From assembly GCF_001189235.2 (NCBI RefSeq), contig NZ_LFIP02000002.1:186411-250410 (forward strand): a stretch of 64,000 bases of DNA, read 5' to 3'. A program made the position numbers and the translations under genes. The DNA is from Bradyrhizobium embrapense. GTDB lineage: Bacteria > Pseudomonadota > Alphaproteobacteria > Rhizobiales > Xanthobacteraceae. Position 1 is the stretch's first letter, and each line of letters opens with the position of its first letter. Below are positions 1-8,747 of the stretch, one piece after another. The notes under the pieces were generated by a model. It searched no databases. It saw only the letters and a list, made by a program, of their open reading frames with translations, and was not told the origin of the DNA.

Positions 1-144
1 AACATGAGCGTCGACGCCGGCTCGATCGAGGCCGTGATCGCGATGGAGGATCGCAATCAGGTGCTGTGCAGCCGCTCGGAAGATTTTCAGGAAGGCATCA
101 GGGCCTTCCTCGAGAAACGAAAGCCTGTCTATATCAGGCGCTGA
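1..144 (+). CDS. Enoyl-CoA hydratase/isomerase family protein, C-terminal fragment (5' truncated by window)
   Basis: The frame is open from base 1 to the TGA at 142-144 and encodes the last 47 residues of a protein ending in FLEKRKPVYIRR. That F-x-E-K-R-x-P-x-Y/F ending is typical of crotonase-fold enoyl-CoA hydratases. A CoA-ligase gene follows 41 bases downstream on the same strand, then three acyl-CoA dehydrogenases, so a role in the same CoA-thioester pathway is likely. The catalytic part lies outside the window, so the substrate cannot be inferred. Confidence 0.75.
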   Translation, partial: NMSVDAGSIEAVIAMEDRNQVLCSRSEDFQEGIRAFLEKRKPVYIRR

Positions 145-185
145 GAACAGATCCTCAAAAGGACAAGAATTCCGGGAGACGCAAA

Positions 186-2051
186 ATGGATGGAGACGCG
201 GCGATGCTGACGAAGCCTGCCTTTCGCAAGGTCGATTGGCTCGCGCGTGACATCGCGGTCGAGCGGCGCGCCGACGGCACCGTCGTCCTGAAGTCGCGGA
301 TTCCGCTGCAGGCCTACGAGACCCATATCCCGGCCTATCTCGCCAAATGGGCGGCGCAGGCGCCGGAGCGGATCTGGTTGGCGCAGCGTGGCGGCCCCGA
401 CCGGCAGTGGCGCAAGGTCTCCTATGGTGAAGCCAAGCGCACCGTCGATGCGCTGACGCAAGGCTTGCTCGATCTCGGTATTTCCGATGCCCGTCCCGTC
501 GCGATCCTGTCGGGCAATTCGATCGAGCATGCGCTGATGACGCAGGCTGCGATGCAGGCGCGGCTGCCGGCGGCGCCGGTATCGCCGGCCTATTCGCTGA
601 TGAGCCAGGATCACCTCAAGCTCAAATACCTCTTCAACCTGATCAAGCCGGCCGTCGTGATGGTGCAGGACGGTCCGACCTTCGAGAAGGCGCTGAAGGC
701 GATCGATCTCACCGGAATGACAGTCGTGCACGTGCTGCGTCCGTGCGAGGGTATTAAGAGCACGGCCTTTGCCGAGCTCGCGGCAACGAAGGTGACGGCC
801 GATGTCGACGCGTCGATCGCGAAGATTGCGCCCGACACTGTCGGAAAGCTGCTGTTTACCTCGGGCTCGACCGGCATGCCCAAGGCGGTCATCAACACCC
901 AGAAGATGATGTGCGCCAATGCGGCGATGATGATGCAGGTGCGGCCGCGCGAAACCTCCGGCCCGATCCCGACCGTGCTCGACTGGATGCCCTGGAATCA
1001 CACCATGGGTGGCAACGCCGCGTTCAACCCGGTGCTGGTCGATGGCGGCACGCTCTATATCGACGACGGCCGGCCGATGCCAGGCCAGTTCGAGGAGACC
1101 ATCAGGAACCTGCGCGAGGTGTCGCCGACCTATTACGCCAACGTGCCGGCCGGCTATGCGGCGCTCGCATCCGCGATGGAGAAGGACGAGGCGCTGTGCG
1201 CGAGCTTCTTCAAGAACCTCTCGATCATGGCCTATGGCGGCGCCCGGCTGCCCGACGATCTCTATGACCGAATGCAGGCGCTGGCGGTGAAGACCACGGG
1301 CGAGCGCATCGTGTTCTACACCGGCTGGGGCTCGACCGAGACCGCACCGACCTCAACCGGAACCTATTGGGACACCGAGCGCGTCGGCCTGATCGGCCTG
1401 CCGTTCCCCGGTGTCGAGCTGAAGATGGTGCCGTGCGGTTCGAAATACGAATTGCGGCTGCGCGGCGTCAACGTCACGCCGGGCTATTTCGGCCAGCCGG
1501 ACCTCACGGCCAAGATGTTCGACGAGGAAGGCTTCTACTGCATCGGCGATGCCGGTGTATTCGTCGATCCCGAAGATCCGCTGCAGGGCATCATCTTCGC
1601 CGGCCGCGTGGTCGAGGACTTCAAGTTGACCACGGGCACGTTCGTTCACGTCGGCTCGCTGCGCACCGATGCGATATCAGCCGCGACGCCGGTCGTGCAT
1701 GACGCGCTGGTTGCGGGGCAGGATCGCGAGTTCATCGGCCTGTTGTGCTGGCCGAACCTGCATGCCTGCCGCCAGCTCGTCGGCAATGCCGATGCGAGCT
1801 ACGAGGAGGTGATCCGGCACCCGGCCGTGATCGCCTGCGTCGAAAAAGGCTTGCAGGCCCACAACGCGTCCACCACCGGCAGCAGCATGCGGATCGCACG
1901 CGCGATGCTGATGGTCGAGCCGCCATCGATCGACGGCAACGAGCTCACCGACAAGGGCTACATCAACCAGCGCGCCGGCCTCGAACGCCGCGCCGCCCTG
2001 GTCGAGAAATTGTACGCCGACAAGCCCTGCGACGAGGTGATCGTGCTGTGA
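186..2051 (+). CDS. Feruloyl-CoA synthase-like AMP-dependent acyl/aryl-CoA ligase
   Basis: This 621-residue adenylate-forming enzyme would activate a carboxylic acid to its CoA thioester with ATP. The phosphate-binding motif FTSGSTGMPK lies near residues 224-233, GWGSTETAPT follows in the middle, and the C-terminal part carries TDKGYINQRA. That last motif also occurs as TDKGSINQRA in the second ligase of this window (29500-31383), and it marks the feruloyl-CoA synthase branch. The ATG at 186 is chosen because GGGAGA lies just upstream; an in-frame extension back to 66 would overlap the preceding gene. It sits between a crotonase and acyl-CoA dehydrogenases, which fits beta-oxidation-like breakdown of an aromatic or branched acid. 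The exact substrate is unknown. Confidence 0.85.
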   Translation: MDGDAAMLTKPAFRKVDWLARDIAVERRADGTVVLKSRIPLQAYETHIPAYLAKWAAQAPERIWLAQRGGPDRQWRKVSYGEAKRTVDALTQGLLDLGISDARPVAILSGNSIEHALMTQAAMQARLPAAPVSPAYSLMSQDHLKLKYLFNLIKPAVVMVQDGPTFEKALKAIDLTGMTVVHVLRPCEGIKSTAFAELAATKVTADVDASIAKIAPDTVGKLLFTSGSTGMPKAVINTQKMMCANAAMMMQVRPRETSGPIPTVLDWMPWNHTMGGNAAFNPVLVDGGTLYIDDGRPMPGQFEETIRNLREVSPTYYANVPAGYAALASAMEKDEALCASFFKNLSIMAYGGARLPDDLYDRMQALAVKTTGERIVFYTGWGSTETAPTSTGTYWDTERVGLIGLPFPGVELKMVPCGSKYELRLRGVNVTPGYFGQPDLTAKMFDEEGFYCIGDAGVFVDPEDPLQGIIFAGRVVEDFKLTTGTFVHVGSLRTDAISAATPVVHDALVAGQDREFIGLLCWPNLHACRQLVGNADASYEEVIRHPAVIACVEKGLQAHNASTTGSSMRIARAMLMVEPPSIDGNELTDKGYINQRAGLERRAALVEKLYADKPCDEVIVL

Positions 2052-2071
2052 TGGCCGGACTGTTTCCACTC

Positions 2072-2110
2072 GTCATTCCGGGCTCGCGCTTCGCGCGCCC
2101 CGGAAATGAC
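2072..2110. repeat. Palindromic intergenic repeat (GTCATTCCGG type)
   Basis: An imperfect inverted repeat begins GTCATTCCGGG and ends CCCCGGAAATGAC around a GCGC-rich centre. It fills most of the gap between the ligase and the first dehydrogenase. The same outer sequence recurs at 57715-57819, so this is a dispersed family rather than a gene-specific terminator. Confidence 0.7.
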
Positions 2111-2148
2111 GGCCAATTGAAACGACAAGAACCCAGAAGGTAAGCGCC

Positions 2149-3276
2149 ATGAATTTCGATTTCTCGGACGAACAGAAGCAGATGCGCGACGAGGCGCGGA
2201 AATTCCTCAGCGAACAGTGCCCGCCGAAGGCCGTGCGCGAGGTGCTCGACGGCAAGGCGCCCTACGACAAGGCGCTGTGGAAGGGCCTTGCCGAGATGGG
2301 CTTCCTCGGCATCGCGATCCCGGAACAGTTCGGCGGCGCCGGTGCCGGCCATCTCGAGCTCTGCGTGATCGCCGAGGAAATGGGCCGCGCGCTGGCGCCG
2401 GTGCCGTTCTCCTCGACCGTTTATCTCGCCGCCGAAGCGCTGCTGATCGCGGGCAGCGATGCGCAGAAGCAGAAGTGGCTGCCGAAGATCGCCTCCGGCG
2501 ATGCCATCGGCACGCTGGCGCTGTTCGAGGGGAAGGGCAATCCGTCGCCGAAAGCGGTCAAGCTCACCGCCAATGGCGGCGTGCTCAACGGCGTCAAGAA
2601 GCCGGTCGCGGATGGCGCGATCGCTGACTTCGCCGTGGTCGTGGCGCGCACCGGCTCGAGCGGACGCGAGTCCGATATCTCCCTGTTCATCGTCGATCTC
2701 AAGGCCTCGGGCGTCGAGGTCAAGTCGCTGACCAATATCGACCTCACGCGCGGCCAGGCCGAGATCACCTTCAAGGATACGAAGGCCGAGCCGCTCGGCG
2801 CCGCCGGCGAGGGCTGGAGCGTGATCACCCAGGTGCTGGATCGCGCCGCCGTGCTGATGGCATTCGAGCAGGTCGGCGGCGCCGACCGCGCGCTGGAGAT
2901 GGGCCGCGACTATGCGCTTGATCGTATTGCCTTTGGCCGTCCGATCGGCTCGTTCCAGGCGGTCAAGCACATGCTGGCCGACATGTATGTCTCGGCGACG
3001 CTGGCTCGCTCGAATTGCTACTATGGCGCCTGGGCGCTCTCGACCAATGCCGGCGAGTTGCCGGAAGCGGCAGCTGCCGCGCGCATCAGCGCGACGCAGG
3101 CGTTCCAGCACTGCGCCAAGAACAACATCCAGGTCCATGGCGGCATGGGCTTCACCTGGGAGTTCGACTGCCACATGTACTACCGCCGCGCCAATGCGGT
3201 CGCGCTCGGCCTCGGCAGCCTGTCCTATTGGGAAGATGCCCTGATCGATCGCATGCGCAAGAAGAACGCGGCGTAA
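2149..3276 (+). CDS. Acyl-CoA dehydrogenase family protein
   Basis: This 375-residue flavoprotein has the acyl-CoA dehydrogenase layout: a helical N-terminal domain starting MNFDFSDEQKQMRDEAR, a central beta domain, and a C-terminal helical domain with the conserved IQVHGGMGFTWEFD segment. Such enzymes oxidise an acyl-CoA to the 2-enoyl-CoA and pass electrons to electron-transfer flavoprotein. It is followed after 12 bases by a second dehydrogenase, so the three form a co-transcribed set. Its sequence is clearly different from the two downstream copies, so it may be the partner (small-type) subunit of a mixed enzyme, as in PimC/PimD pairs. That pairing is an inference. Confidence 0.88.
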   Translation: MNFDFSDEQKQMRDEARKFLSEQCPPKAVREVLDGKAPYDKALWKGLAEMGFLGIAIPEQFGGAGAGHLELCVIAEEMGRALAPVPFSSTVYLAAEALLIAGSDAQKQKWLPKIASGDAIGTLALFEGKGNPSPKAVKLTANGGVLNGVKKPVADGAIADFAVVVARTGSSGRESDISLFIVDLKASGVEVKSLTNIDLTRGQAEITFKDTKAEPLGAAGEGWSVITQVLDRAAVLMAFEQVGGADRALEMGRDYALDRIAFGRPIGSFQAVKHMLADMYVSATLARSNCYYGAWALSTNAGELPEAAAAARISATQAFQHCAKNNIQVHGGMGFTWEFDCHMYYRRANAVALGLGSLSYWEDALIDRMRKKNAA

Positions 3277-3288
3277 GCGGGGACCGTC

Positions 3289-4536
3289 ATGAATTTCGAC
3301 GACACCCCGCAGGAGGCCGCATTCCGCGCCGAGGCGAAAGCCTGGATCGCGGCCAATGCGCCGAAGCAATATGAAGACGAGCTGCGCAAGGCTTCGCTCG
3401 GCCGTGTTGCGCTCAAGGGCGCCAATATCCTCGAAGTGGCAAAAGCCTGGCAGAAGAAGAAGGCCGATGCCGGCTGGGCCTGCCTGCACTGGCCGAAGGA
3501 GTATGGCGGCCGCGGCGCCTCGCCGATCGAGCGCGTGATCTGGCAGCAGGAGGAGGGCCCGTTCGGCCGCCTCAGCTCGATGTTCATCATCGGCCACGGC
3601 ATGTGCGGCCCGACCATGATGGCGTTCGCCGGCGAGGAGCAGAAGCGCAAATACCTGCCGCCGCTCGCCTCCGGCGAGAAGATCTGGTGCCAGCTGTTCT
3701 CCGAGCCGGCCGGCGGCTCCGACGTTGCCGGCCTGCGCACCCGCGCCGAGAAGCAAGGCGACGAATGGGTGATCAACGGCCAGAAGATCTGGACCTCGGG
3801 TGCGCATTATTCCGATTACGGCATTCTGCTCACCCGCACGGATCCGACGGTCGCCAAGCACAAGGGCCTCACCATGTTCTTCCTGGACATGAAGAGCCCG
3901 GGCGTCGAGGTCAGGCCGATCAAGCAGGCCAGCGGGGCCTCCGACTTCAACGAGGTCTATTTCACCGACGTGCGCATCCCGGACGCGCAGCGGCTCGGCA
4001 ACGTCAATGACGGCTGGAACGTGTCGCTCACCACGCTGATGAACGAGCGGATGTCGATCGGCGCCGGCGTCGCAACCGGTTTCCCCGAACTGTTCGATTT
4101 CTGCAACAGCCTGATGCTGGAGGATGGCCCCGCGATCGAGAACCGCGCGGTGCGCTCGAAGCTCGCGAGCTGGGCGGTGAAGGCGAGCGGGCTGAAATAC
4201 ACCAGCATGCGCGCGATCTCCGCGCTGTCGAAGGGCGAACGCCCGGGTCCGGAGAACTCGATCGGCAAGCTGGTCGCCGGTTCGATGATCCAGGACGTCG
4301 CGACCTACGCGCTCGATCTGCAGGGCGCCGCGGGCACCTTGAGCGGACCCGAGGATGCCGAAGCCGCCGGCAAATTCCAGGCGATGCTGCTGCGCGCGCC
4401 GGGCACCCGCGTCGAAGGCGGCACCGACGAGATCATGCGCAACATCATCGCCGAGCGCGTGCTGGGCCTGCCCGGCGACATCCGGGTCGACAAGGACGTT
4501 CCCTTCAACAAGATCCCGACCAAGGGCCGCGCCTGA
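3289..4536 (+). CDS. Acyl-CoA dehydrogenase family protein (tandem copy 1)
   Basis: This 415-residue acyl-CoA dehydrogenase starts MNFDDTPQEAAFRAEAKAWI and carries the family signature LFSEPAGGSDVAGL near residues 140-155. The C-terminal motif is VEGGTDEIMRNII followed by LGLPGDIRVDKDVPFNKIP. It is a close paralogue of the next gene (4565-5809): long blocks such as LHWPKEYGGRGA and the whole C-terminal tail are the same. It lies 12 bases after the previous dehydrogenase in one operon. The role is alpha,beta-dehydrogenation of an acyl-CoA made by the upstream ligase. Chain length or aromatic preference cannot be read from the sequence. Confidence 0.9.
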   Translation: MNFDDTPQEAAFRAEAKAWIAANAPKQYEDELRKASLGRVALKGANILEVAKAWQKKKADAGWACLHWPKEYGGRGASPIERVIWQQEEGPFGRLSSMFIIGHGMCGPTMMAFAGEEQKRKYLPPLASGEKIWCQLFSEPAGGSDVAGLRTRAEKQGDEWVINGQKIWTSGAHYSDYGILLTRTDPTVAKHKGLTMFFLDMKSPGVEVRPIKQASGASDFNEVYFTDVRIPDAQRLGNVNDGWNVSLTTLMNERMSIGAGVATGFPELFDFCNSLMLEDGPAIENRAVRSKLASWAVKASGLKYTSMRAISALSKGERPGPENSIGKLVAGSMIQDVATYALDLQGAAGTLSGPEDAEAAGKFQAMLLRAPGTRVEGGTDEIMRNIIAERVLGLPGDIRVDKDVPFNKIPTKGRA

Positions 4537-4564
4537 GTGCGCGAAAAATCAAAAGAGGTTCGCC

Positions 4565-5809
4565 ATGAATTTCGATGACACGCCGCAGGAAGCCGAATTC
4601 CGCAAGATCGCGCGCGACTGGATTGCCGCCAACGCGCCGAAGGAATTCGAGGAGGAGTTGTCAAAATCCTCGCTCGGCCGCATCCGGCTTGCCAAGCACG
4701 ACATGGTCGAGGTCGGCAAGGCGTGGCAGAAGAAGAAGGCGGAGGGCGGCTGGGCCTGCCTGCACTGGCCGAAGGAATATGGCGGCCGCGGCGCCACCCC
4801 GATCGAGCGCGTGATCTGGCAGCAGGAGGAGGGCGTCTACGGCAAGCTGACCCAGCCGTTCCAGATCGGCGAGGGCATGTGCGGACCGACCGTGATGGCC
4901 TGGGGCTCTGAGGAGGCCAAGCGCCGCTATCTGCCGAAGCTCGCCTCCGGCGAGGAGATCTGGTGCCAGCTGTTCTCCGAGCCGTCGGCAGGCTCGGACG
5001 TCGCAGGGCTTCGCACCCGCGCCGAGAAGAAGGGCGACAACTGGGTCATCAACGGCCAGAAGATCTGGACCTCAGGCGCGCATTATTCCGACTACGGCCT
5101 GTTGATCGCGCGCACCGATCCGAATGTGCCCAAGCATAAGGGCCTCACGATGTTCTTCCTCGACATGAAGAGCCCCGGCGTCGAGGTCAGGCCGATCAAG
5201 CAGGCCAACGGCATGCAGGAGTTCAACGAGGTCTATTTCACCGACGTCGTGATTCCGGACAGCCAGCGGCTGGGTGCGGTCGGCGAGGGCTGGAGCGTGT
5301 CGCTGACCACGCTGATGAACGAGCGCATGTCGATCGGCGCGCGGCTTGCCACCGGCGTGCCCGAGATGTTCGAGTTCTGCTCCAACCTGATGCTGGAAGA
5401 TGGTCTTGCGATCGACGATCCGGCGGTGCGCTCGAAGCTTGCGAGCTGGGCGGTGAAGGCGAGCGGGCTGAAATACACCAGCTACCGCGCCATCTCGGCG
5501 CTGTCGAAGGGCGAGCGGCCCGGTCCGGAAAATTCCATCGGCAAGCTCGTCTCCGGCCTGATGCTGCAGGACATCGCGACCTATGCGATGGATCTCGAAG
5601 GCGCAGCCGGCAGCCTCACCGGCACCGACGAGGCGCAGGCCAACGGCCAGTTCCAGCAGATGCTCCTGTCGTCACCCTCGATGCGCATCGCCGGCGGCAC
5701 CGACGAGATCCTGCGCAACATCATTGCCGAGCGCGTGCTTGGCCTGCCGGGCGATATCCGCGTCGACAAGGACGTGCCCTACAACAAGATCCCGACCAAG
5801 GGCCGCTGA
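4565..5809 (+). CDS. Acyl-CoA dehydrogenase family protein (tandem copy 2)
   Basis: This 414-residue paralogue of the preceding gene starts MNFDDTPQEAEFRKIARDW and ends DKDVPYNKIPTKGR. The start at 4565 follows AAGAGG and matches the neighbour's start; an in-frame extension upstream would run into copy 1 and is not used. It differs from copy 1 in the substrate-side segment (for example QPFQIGEGMCGP against MFIIGHGMCGP) and in the C-terminal loop, with RIAGGTDEI where copy 1 has RVEGGTDEI. This suggests duplication followed by specialisation on related acyl-CoAs. The next gene begins 2 bases after its stop codon. Confidence 0.9.
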   Translation: MNFDDTPQEAEFRKIARDWIAANAPKEFEEELSKSSLGRIRLAKHDMVEVGKAWQKKKAEGGWACLHWPKEYGGRGATPIERVIWQQEEGVYGKLTQPFQIGEGMCGPTVMAWGSEEAKRRYLPKLASGEEIWCQLFSEPSAGSDVAGLRTRAEKKGDNWVINGQKIWTSGAHYSDYGLLIARTDPNVPKHKGLTMFFLDMKSPGVEVRPIKQANGMQEFNEVYFTDVVIPDSQRLGAVGEGWSVSLTTLMNERMSIGARLATGVPEMFEFCSNLMLEDGLAIDDPAVRSKLASWAVKASGLKYTSYRAISALSKGERPGPENSIGKLVSGLMLQDIATYAMDLEGAAGSLTGTDEAQANGQFQQMLLSSPSMRIAGGTDEILRNIIAERVLGLPGDIRVDKDVPYNKIPTKGR

Positions 5810-5811
5810 GC

Positions 5812-6522
5812 ATGGATGCCACCACCAAGCCGCGCTATGCGTCCGAAGATCGCATCGGCGCGCTCGAGGAGCTGCTCAACGAGCGCTACTCGGTACGCGC
5901 GTTCCAGCCGCGCGAGGTGCCGCGCGACGTCATCGAGCACATTCTCACCACCGCGCAGCGCACCGCGTCCTGGTGCAACAGTCAGCCCTGGCAGGTCCTG
6001 ATCGTGTCCGGTGAGGCCAAGGAGCGGTTTCGCAAGGCGATCTATGCCGAGGCGTCGCGCGGCCTCGGCGAGGACTACGACTTCACGCCGCCGCGCGAAT
6101 ATGTCGGGGTCTATCTGGAGCGCCGTCGCGAAAGCGGCTTCCAGCTCTACAACACGCTCGGCATCGCGCGCGGCGACAGGGCGGCCTACGCAAAACAGGC
6201 GCTGGAGAATTACAATTTCTTCGGCGCGCCGCACATTGCCGTGATCCACACCAACGAGCCGCTCGGCATCTATGGCGCGATCGATTGCGGCGGCTATGTC
6301 TCGAACTTCATGCTGGCCGCGCAGGCGCTCGGGCTCGGCACCATTCCGCAGGCGGCGATCGCCCGCCATTCCGGCCTGATCCGCCGTCATTTCAACCTGG
6401 CCGACGATCGCCGGGTTGTCTGCGGTATCTCGTTCGGCTACGCGGATCATGCGCACAAGGTGAACAGCTACCGCACGTCGCGCGCAACTGTGGCGGATAC
6501 TGTCACATTTGTAGATGTATAG
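5812..6522 (+). CDS. Nitroreductase family protein
   Basis: This 236-residue protein has the FMN-binding nitroreductase fold. Near the N-terminus it carries NERYSVRAFQPREVP and then RTASWCNSQPWQV, the flavin phosphate-binding and dimer-contact region of this family. A C-terminal glycine-rich region follows (CGGYVSNFMLAAQALGLG). Members reduce nitroaromatics, quinones or similar substrates with NAD(P)H. Its start lies 2 bases after the stop of the dehydrogenase, so it is translated with the CoA-thioester operon. It may remove an aromatic or redox by-product of that pathway, but the true substrate is unknown. Confidence 0.85.
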   Translation: MDATTKPRYASEDRIGALEELLNERYSVRAFQPREVPRDVIEHILTTAQRTASWCNSQPWQVLIVSGEAKERFRKAIYAEASRGLGEDYDFTPPREYVGVYLERRRESGFQLYNTLGIARGDRAAYAKQALENYNFFGAPHIAVIHTNEPLGIYGAIDCGGYVSNFMLAAQALGLGTIPQAAIARHSGLIRRHFNLADDRRVVCGISFGYADHAHKVNSYRTSRATVADTVTFVDV

Positions 6523-6592
6523 TTTCCTCAAGGCGGGACGTCACGTTCTCGCCGAGGACAAGAAGACGCGATAAAGAACCACAAGAACAACA

Positions 6593-7003
6593 ATGGCGAA
6601 TAACGCCTCCCTGACGCCGGCGGAGATCAGCTGGCAACTGCACCGTCTGCCTGCGCTTGAGCGCGACGCGTTCATCGCTGCGCATTACCTCGGACAGCCT
6701 GTTGCCTGGAAGACCCGATTCTTCGACGCGATCGACTGGGGCGCGGGCTCCGTGCTGCAATTCAGCTTTCTGCAACGCGGTTGGCACCGCCATTCGCGGC
6801 TCGACAACCCGATCTATGCCTATATCGACATCGAGCAACATCCGGAAACACGCGGCCTGCGCCGCGGCCGGCGGATCGATCTCGAAGGCACGATCAAGGG
6901 CATCGACTTCGTGACCGGGATTACCCTGACGCTGAACAAGTTCGAAATCCTGCCGATCAATTTCCTCGACCGCTTCGTGATCAGCTCCGACAGCCGCTAT
7001 TAG
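6593..7003 (+). CDS. Hypothetical protein, 136 aa
   Basis: I do not recognise this family. The 136-residue product starts MANNASLTPAEISWQLHRLP, has no signal peptide or membrane segment, and ends VISSDSRY. It converges with the WYL regulator on the other strand and overlaps its stop by 4 bases. Codon use matches the neighbours, so it is probably a real gene. No catalytic motif can be pointed out and no function is proposed. Confidence 0.6.
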   Translation: MANNASLTPAEISWQLHRLPALERDAFIAAHYLGQPVAWKTRFFDAIDWGAGSVLQFSFLQRGWHRHSRLDNPIYAYIDIEQHPETRGLRRGRRIDLEGTIKGIDFVTGITLTLNKFEILPINFLDRFVISSDSRY

Positions 7004-7995
7004 CGGCGGGCCGCGCGGCGCGCCGCGGTGTCCGCATAGCGCGCGGCCATCGCGCCCGCCAGCTCGGCCATCTTCGCGCGCAGCTCTTGCGGCGCGATCA
7101 CTTCGGCCTCGGCGCCGAGCCGCAATAGCTCGCTCGCCGCATGCCACACTGTTTTGCCGACCGGCATGGTGGCGACGCGCCAGCCATCGGGCTCGACGCT
7201 GTCAGCAAGCCGCATCCGCGCCTTCACGTAAGGATGCGCCAGCGCATCGAACAGCTGCAGCCCGAGCGGCGACAGCCGCACCGTGGCCTCGTTCGGATGC
7301 AGCTCGGCCTCGAGCCGCTCGATCGAGGCGCGCCAATAAGTGGCGAGCTCGAACTCCGCCGGCCGCGTGAACGGCGTCTCCAGCGCGGTGCAATCCAGCA
7401 CCCGCGCGACGCGGTAGGTGCGCACATTGCCGTCGACGAGGCCGGCGAGATACCAGCTGCCGCCCTTCAGCACGAGGCCGAGCGGCGCCACGCGCCGCCG
7501 CTTCTCGGCCTTCCAGCTCTGGTAGCGGATATCGATCAGGGTCTCGCGCAGCACCGAGGCTGCAATCGCGCGCAGGTGCTTCGGCTCCTCGGTCTCGCCG
7601 AACCAACCCGGCGCGTCGAGATGGAAGCGCTGCTGCATGCCCCGCGCGTTGGGGCGCAGATTCTCCGGCAGCGCCGCCATCAGCTTGGTCTGCGCCGCCG
7701 CCATCGCGGCATCGAGGCCGAGCGCGGCGGCAGGGCCGGGCAGGCCGGCCATGAACAGCGCCTCGGCCTCGCCCTGCGACAGCCCGTTCAGCCGCACCCG
7801 GTAGCCGTCGAGCAGGCGGTAGCCGCCCTCGGCGCCGCGGTCGGCGTAGACGGGAACGCCGGCAGCAGCCAGCGTATCGATGTCGCGATAGATCGTACGC
7901 ACCGAGACCTCGCAGGCCTTGGCCAGCTCGGGCGCGGTGACTTGCCCTCGCGCCTGCAGGGTGGTGAGGATGGAAAACAGCCGGCTCGCGCGCAT
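7000..7995 (-). CDS. WYL-domain DeoR/YafY-type transcriptional regulator
   Basis: This 331-residue DNA-binding regulator has an N-terminal winged helix (MRASRLFSILTTLQARGQVT, then CEVSVRTIYRDIDTLAAAGVPV) followed by a WYL ligand-binding region (IRYQSWKAEKRRRVAPLGLVLKGG split across about residues 160-190, with WYLAGLVDG). The ATG at 7995 begins the helix-turn-helix consensus; a longer frame exists upstream but would read through the operator and the divergent promoter. It is transcribed away from a GST gene, and a perfect palindrome lies between the two. The likely role is a ligand-responsive repressor or activator of itself and the GST gene. Confidence 0.88.
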   Translation of the reverse strand: MRASRLFSILTTLQARGQVTAPELAKACEVSVRTIYRDIDTLAAAGVPVYADRGAEGGYRLLDGYRVRLNGLSQGEAEALFMAGLPGPAAALGLDAAMAAAQTKLMAALPENLRPNARGMQQRFHLDAPGWFGETEEPKHLRAIAASVLRETLIDIRYQSWKAEKRRRVAPLGLVLKGGSWYLAGLVDGNVRTYRVARVLDCTALETPFTRPAEFELATYWRASIERLEAELHPNEATVRLSPLGLQLFDALAHPYVKARMRLADSVEPDGWRVATMPVGKTVWHAASELLRLGAEAEVIAPQELRAKMAELAGAMAARYADTAARRAARR

Positions 7996-8004
7996 CGCGT
8001 AATC

Positions 8005-8029
8005 ATACCTGACACAGGATGTCAGGTAT
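8005..8029. promoter_or_regulatory. Perfect inverted-repeat operator between WYL regulator and GST gene
   Basis: Arms ATACCTGACA (8005-8014) and TGTCAGGTAT (8020-8029) are exact reverse complements around a 5-base spacer CAGGA. The site lies 9 bases before the regulator start and about 50 bases before the GST start, so one dimer could control both. The core CTGACA...TG(T)CAG resembles the two operators beside the second WYL regulator at 19966 and 20263. Binding by this regulator is inferred from position and symmetry. Confidence 0.75.
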
Positions 8030-8079
8030 AGGCGAACATAAGAAGGCCATGCGCCCTGACGGCGCAAGGAGACCTGCTC

Positions 8080-8733
8080 ATGACCACCGCTGCCACCACC
8101 GACCGCCTCACGCTGTATTACTCGCCGCAGAGCCGCGCCACCGGCACCCGCGTGCTGCTGGAGGAACTCGGCGCACCCTACGATCTGCACGTCCTCAATT
8201 TGAAGGCGGCCGAGCAGCGCAAGGACGCCTATCTCGCCATCAATCCGCTCGGCAAGGTGCCGGCGATCCGCCATCGCGGCGGGCTGGTGACCGAACAGGT
8301 CGCGATCTTCATCTATCTCGCCGATCTGTTCCCGCAGGCCGGCCTCACCCCCGCGCTGGACGACCCGCGCCGCGGCCCGTATCTGCGCTGGATCGCCTAT
8401 TACGGCTCCTCGTTCGAGCCGGCCGTGATCGACCATTTCATGAAGCGCGAACCGGCGCCGGTCACTCAGTCGCCCTATGCCGATTACGACACCATGCTGG
8501 GTGCGCTCGAGGCGCAGCTCGCGACGGGGCCCTATCTCTTCGGTGAACAGATCACGGCGGCGGACATCCTCTGGGGCATCGCGCTCTCCTGGACCATGAT
8601 GTTCGGCATCGTGCCCAAGAGGGACGTGTTCGTCCGCTATGCCGAGCGCATCGCCGCACGCCCGGCTTTCGTCCGGATCTCGAAGGCCGACGACGAGATG
8701 GCGGCGCAGCATGCGGCAGCCGCCGGAGTGTGA
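8080..8733 (+). CDS. Glutathione S-transferase family protein
   Basis: This 217-residue protein has a thioredoxin-fold N-terminal domain (LTLYYSPQSRATGTRVLLEE, then NPLGKVPAIRH with the cis-proline of the glutathione site) and an all-helical C-terminal domain. Glutathione S-transferases conjugate or reduce electrophiles using glutathione. SPQSRAT supplies the serine-type active-site position near residue 14-17. It is transcribed divergently from a WYL regulator across a perfect palindrome, so it is probably inducible by a toxic or metabolic electrophile. A DUF6157 gene follows 14 bases downstream. The substrate is not predictable. Confidence 0.88.
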   Translation: MTTAATTDRLTLYYSPQSRATGTRVLLEELGAPYDLHVLNLKAAEQRKDAYLAINPLGKVPAIRHRGGLVTEQVAIFIYLADLFPQAGLTPALDDPRRGPYLRWIAYYGSSFEPAVIDHFMKREPAPVTQSPYADYDTMLGALEAQLATGPYLFGEQITAADILWGIALSWTMMFGIVPKRDVFVRYAERIAARPAFVRISKADDEMAAQHAAAAGV

Positions 8734-8747
8734 TAGGGATCGTGCCG

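Noticed and set aside
1963..3861. 632-codon minus-strand frame opposite the first dehydrogenases
   Set aside because: It is the antisense of two clear acyl-CoA dehydrogenases and has no recognisable motif or start signal.
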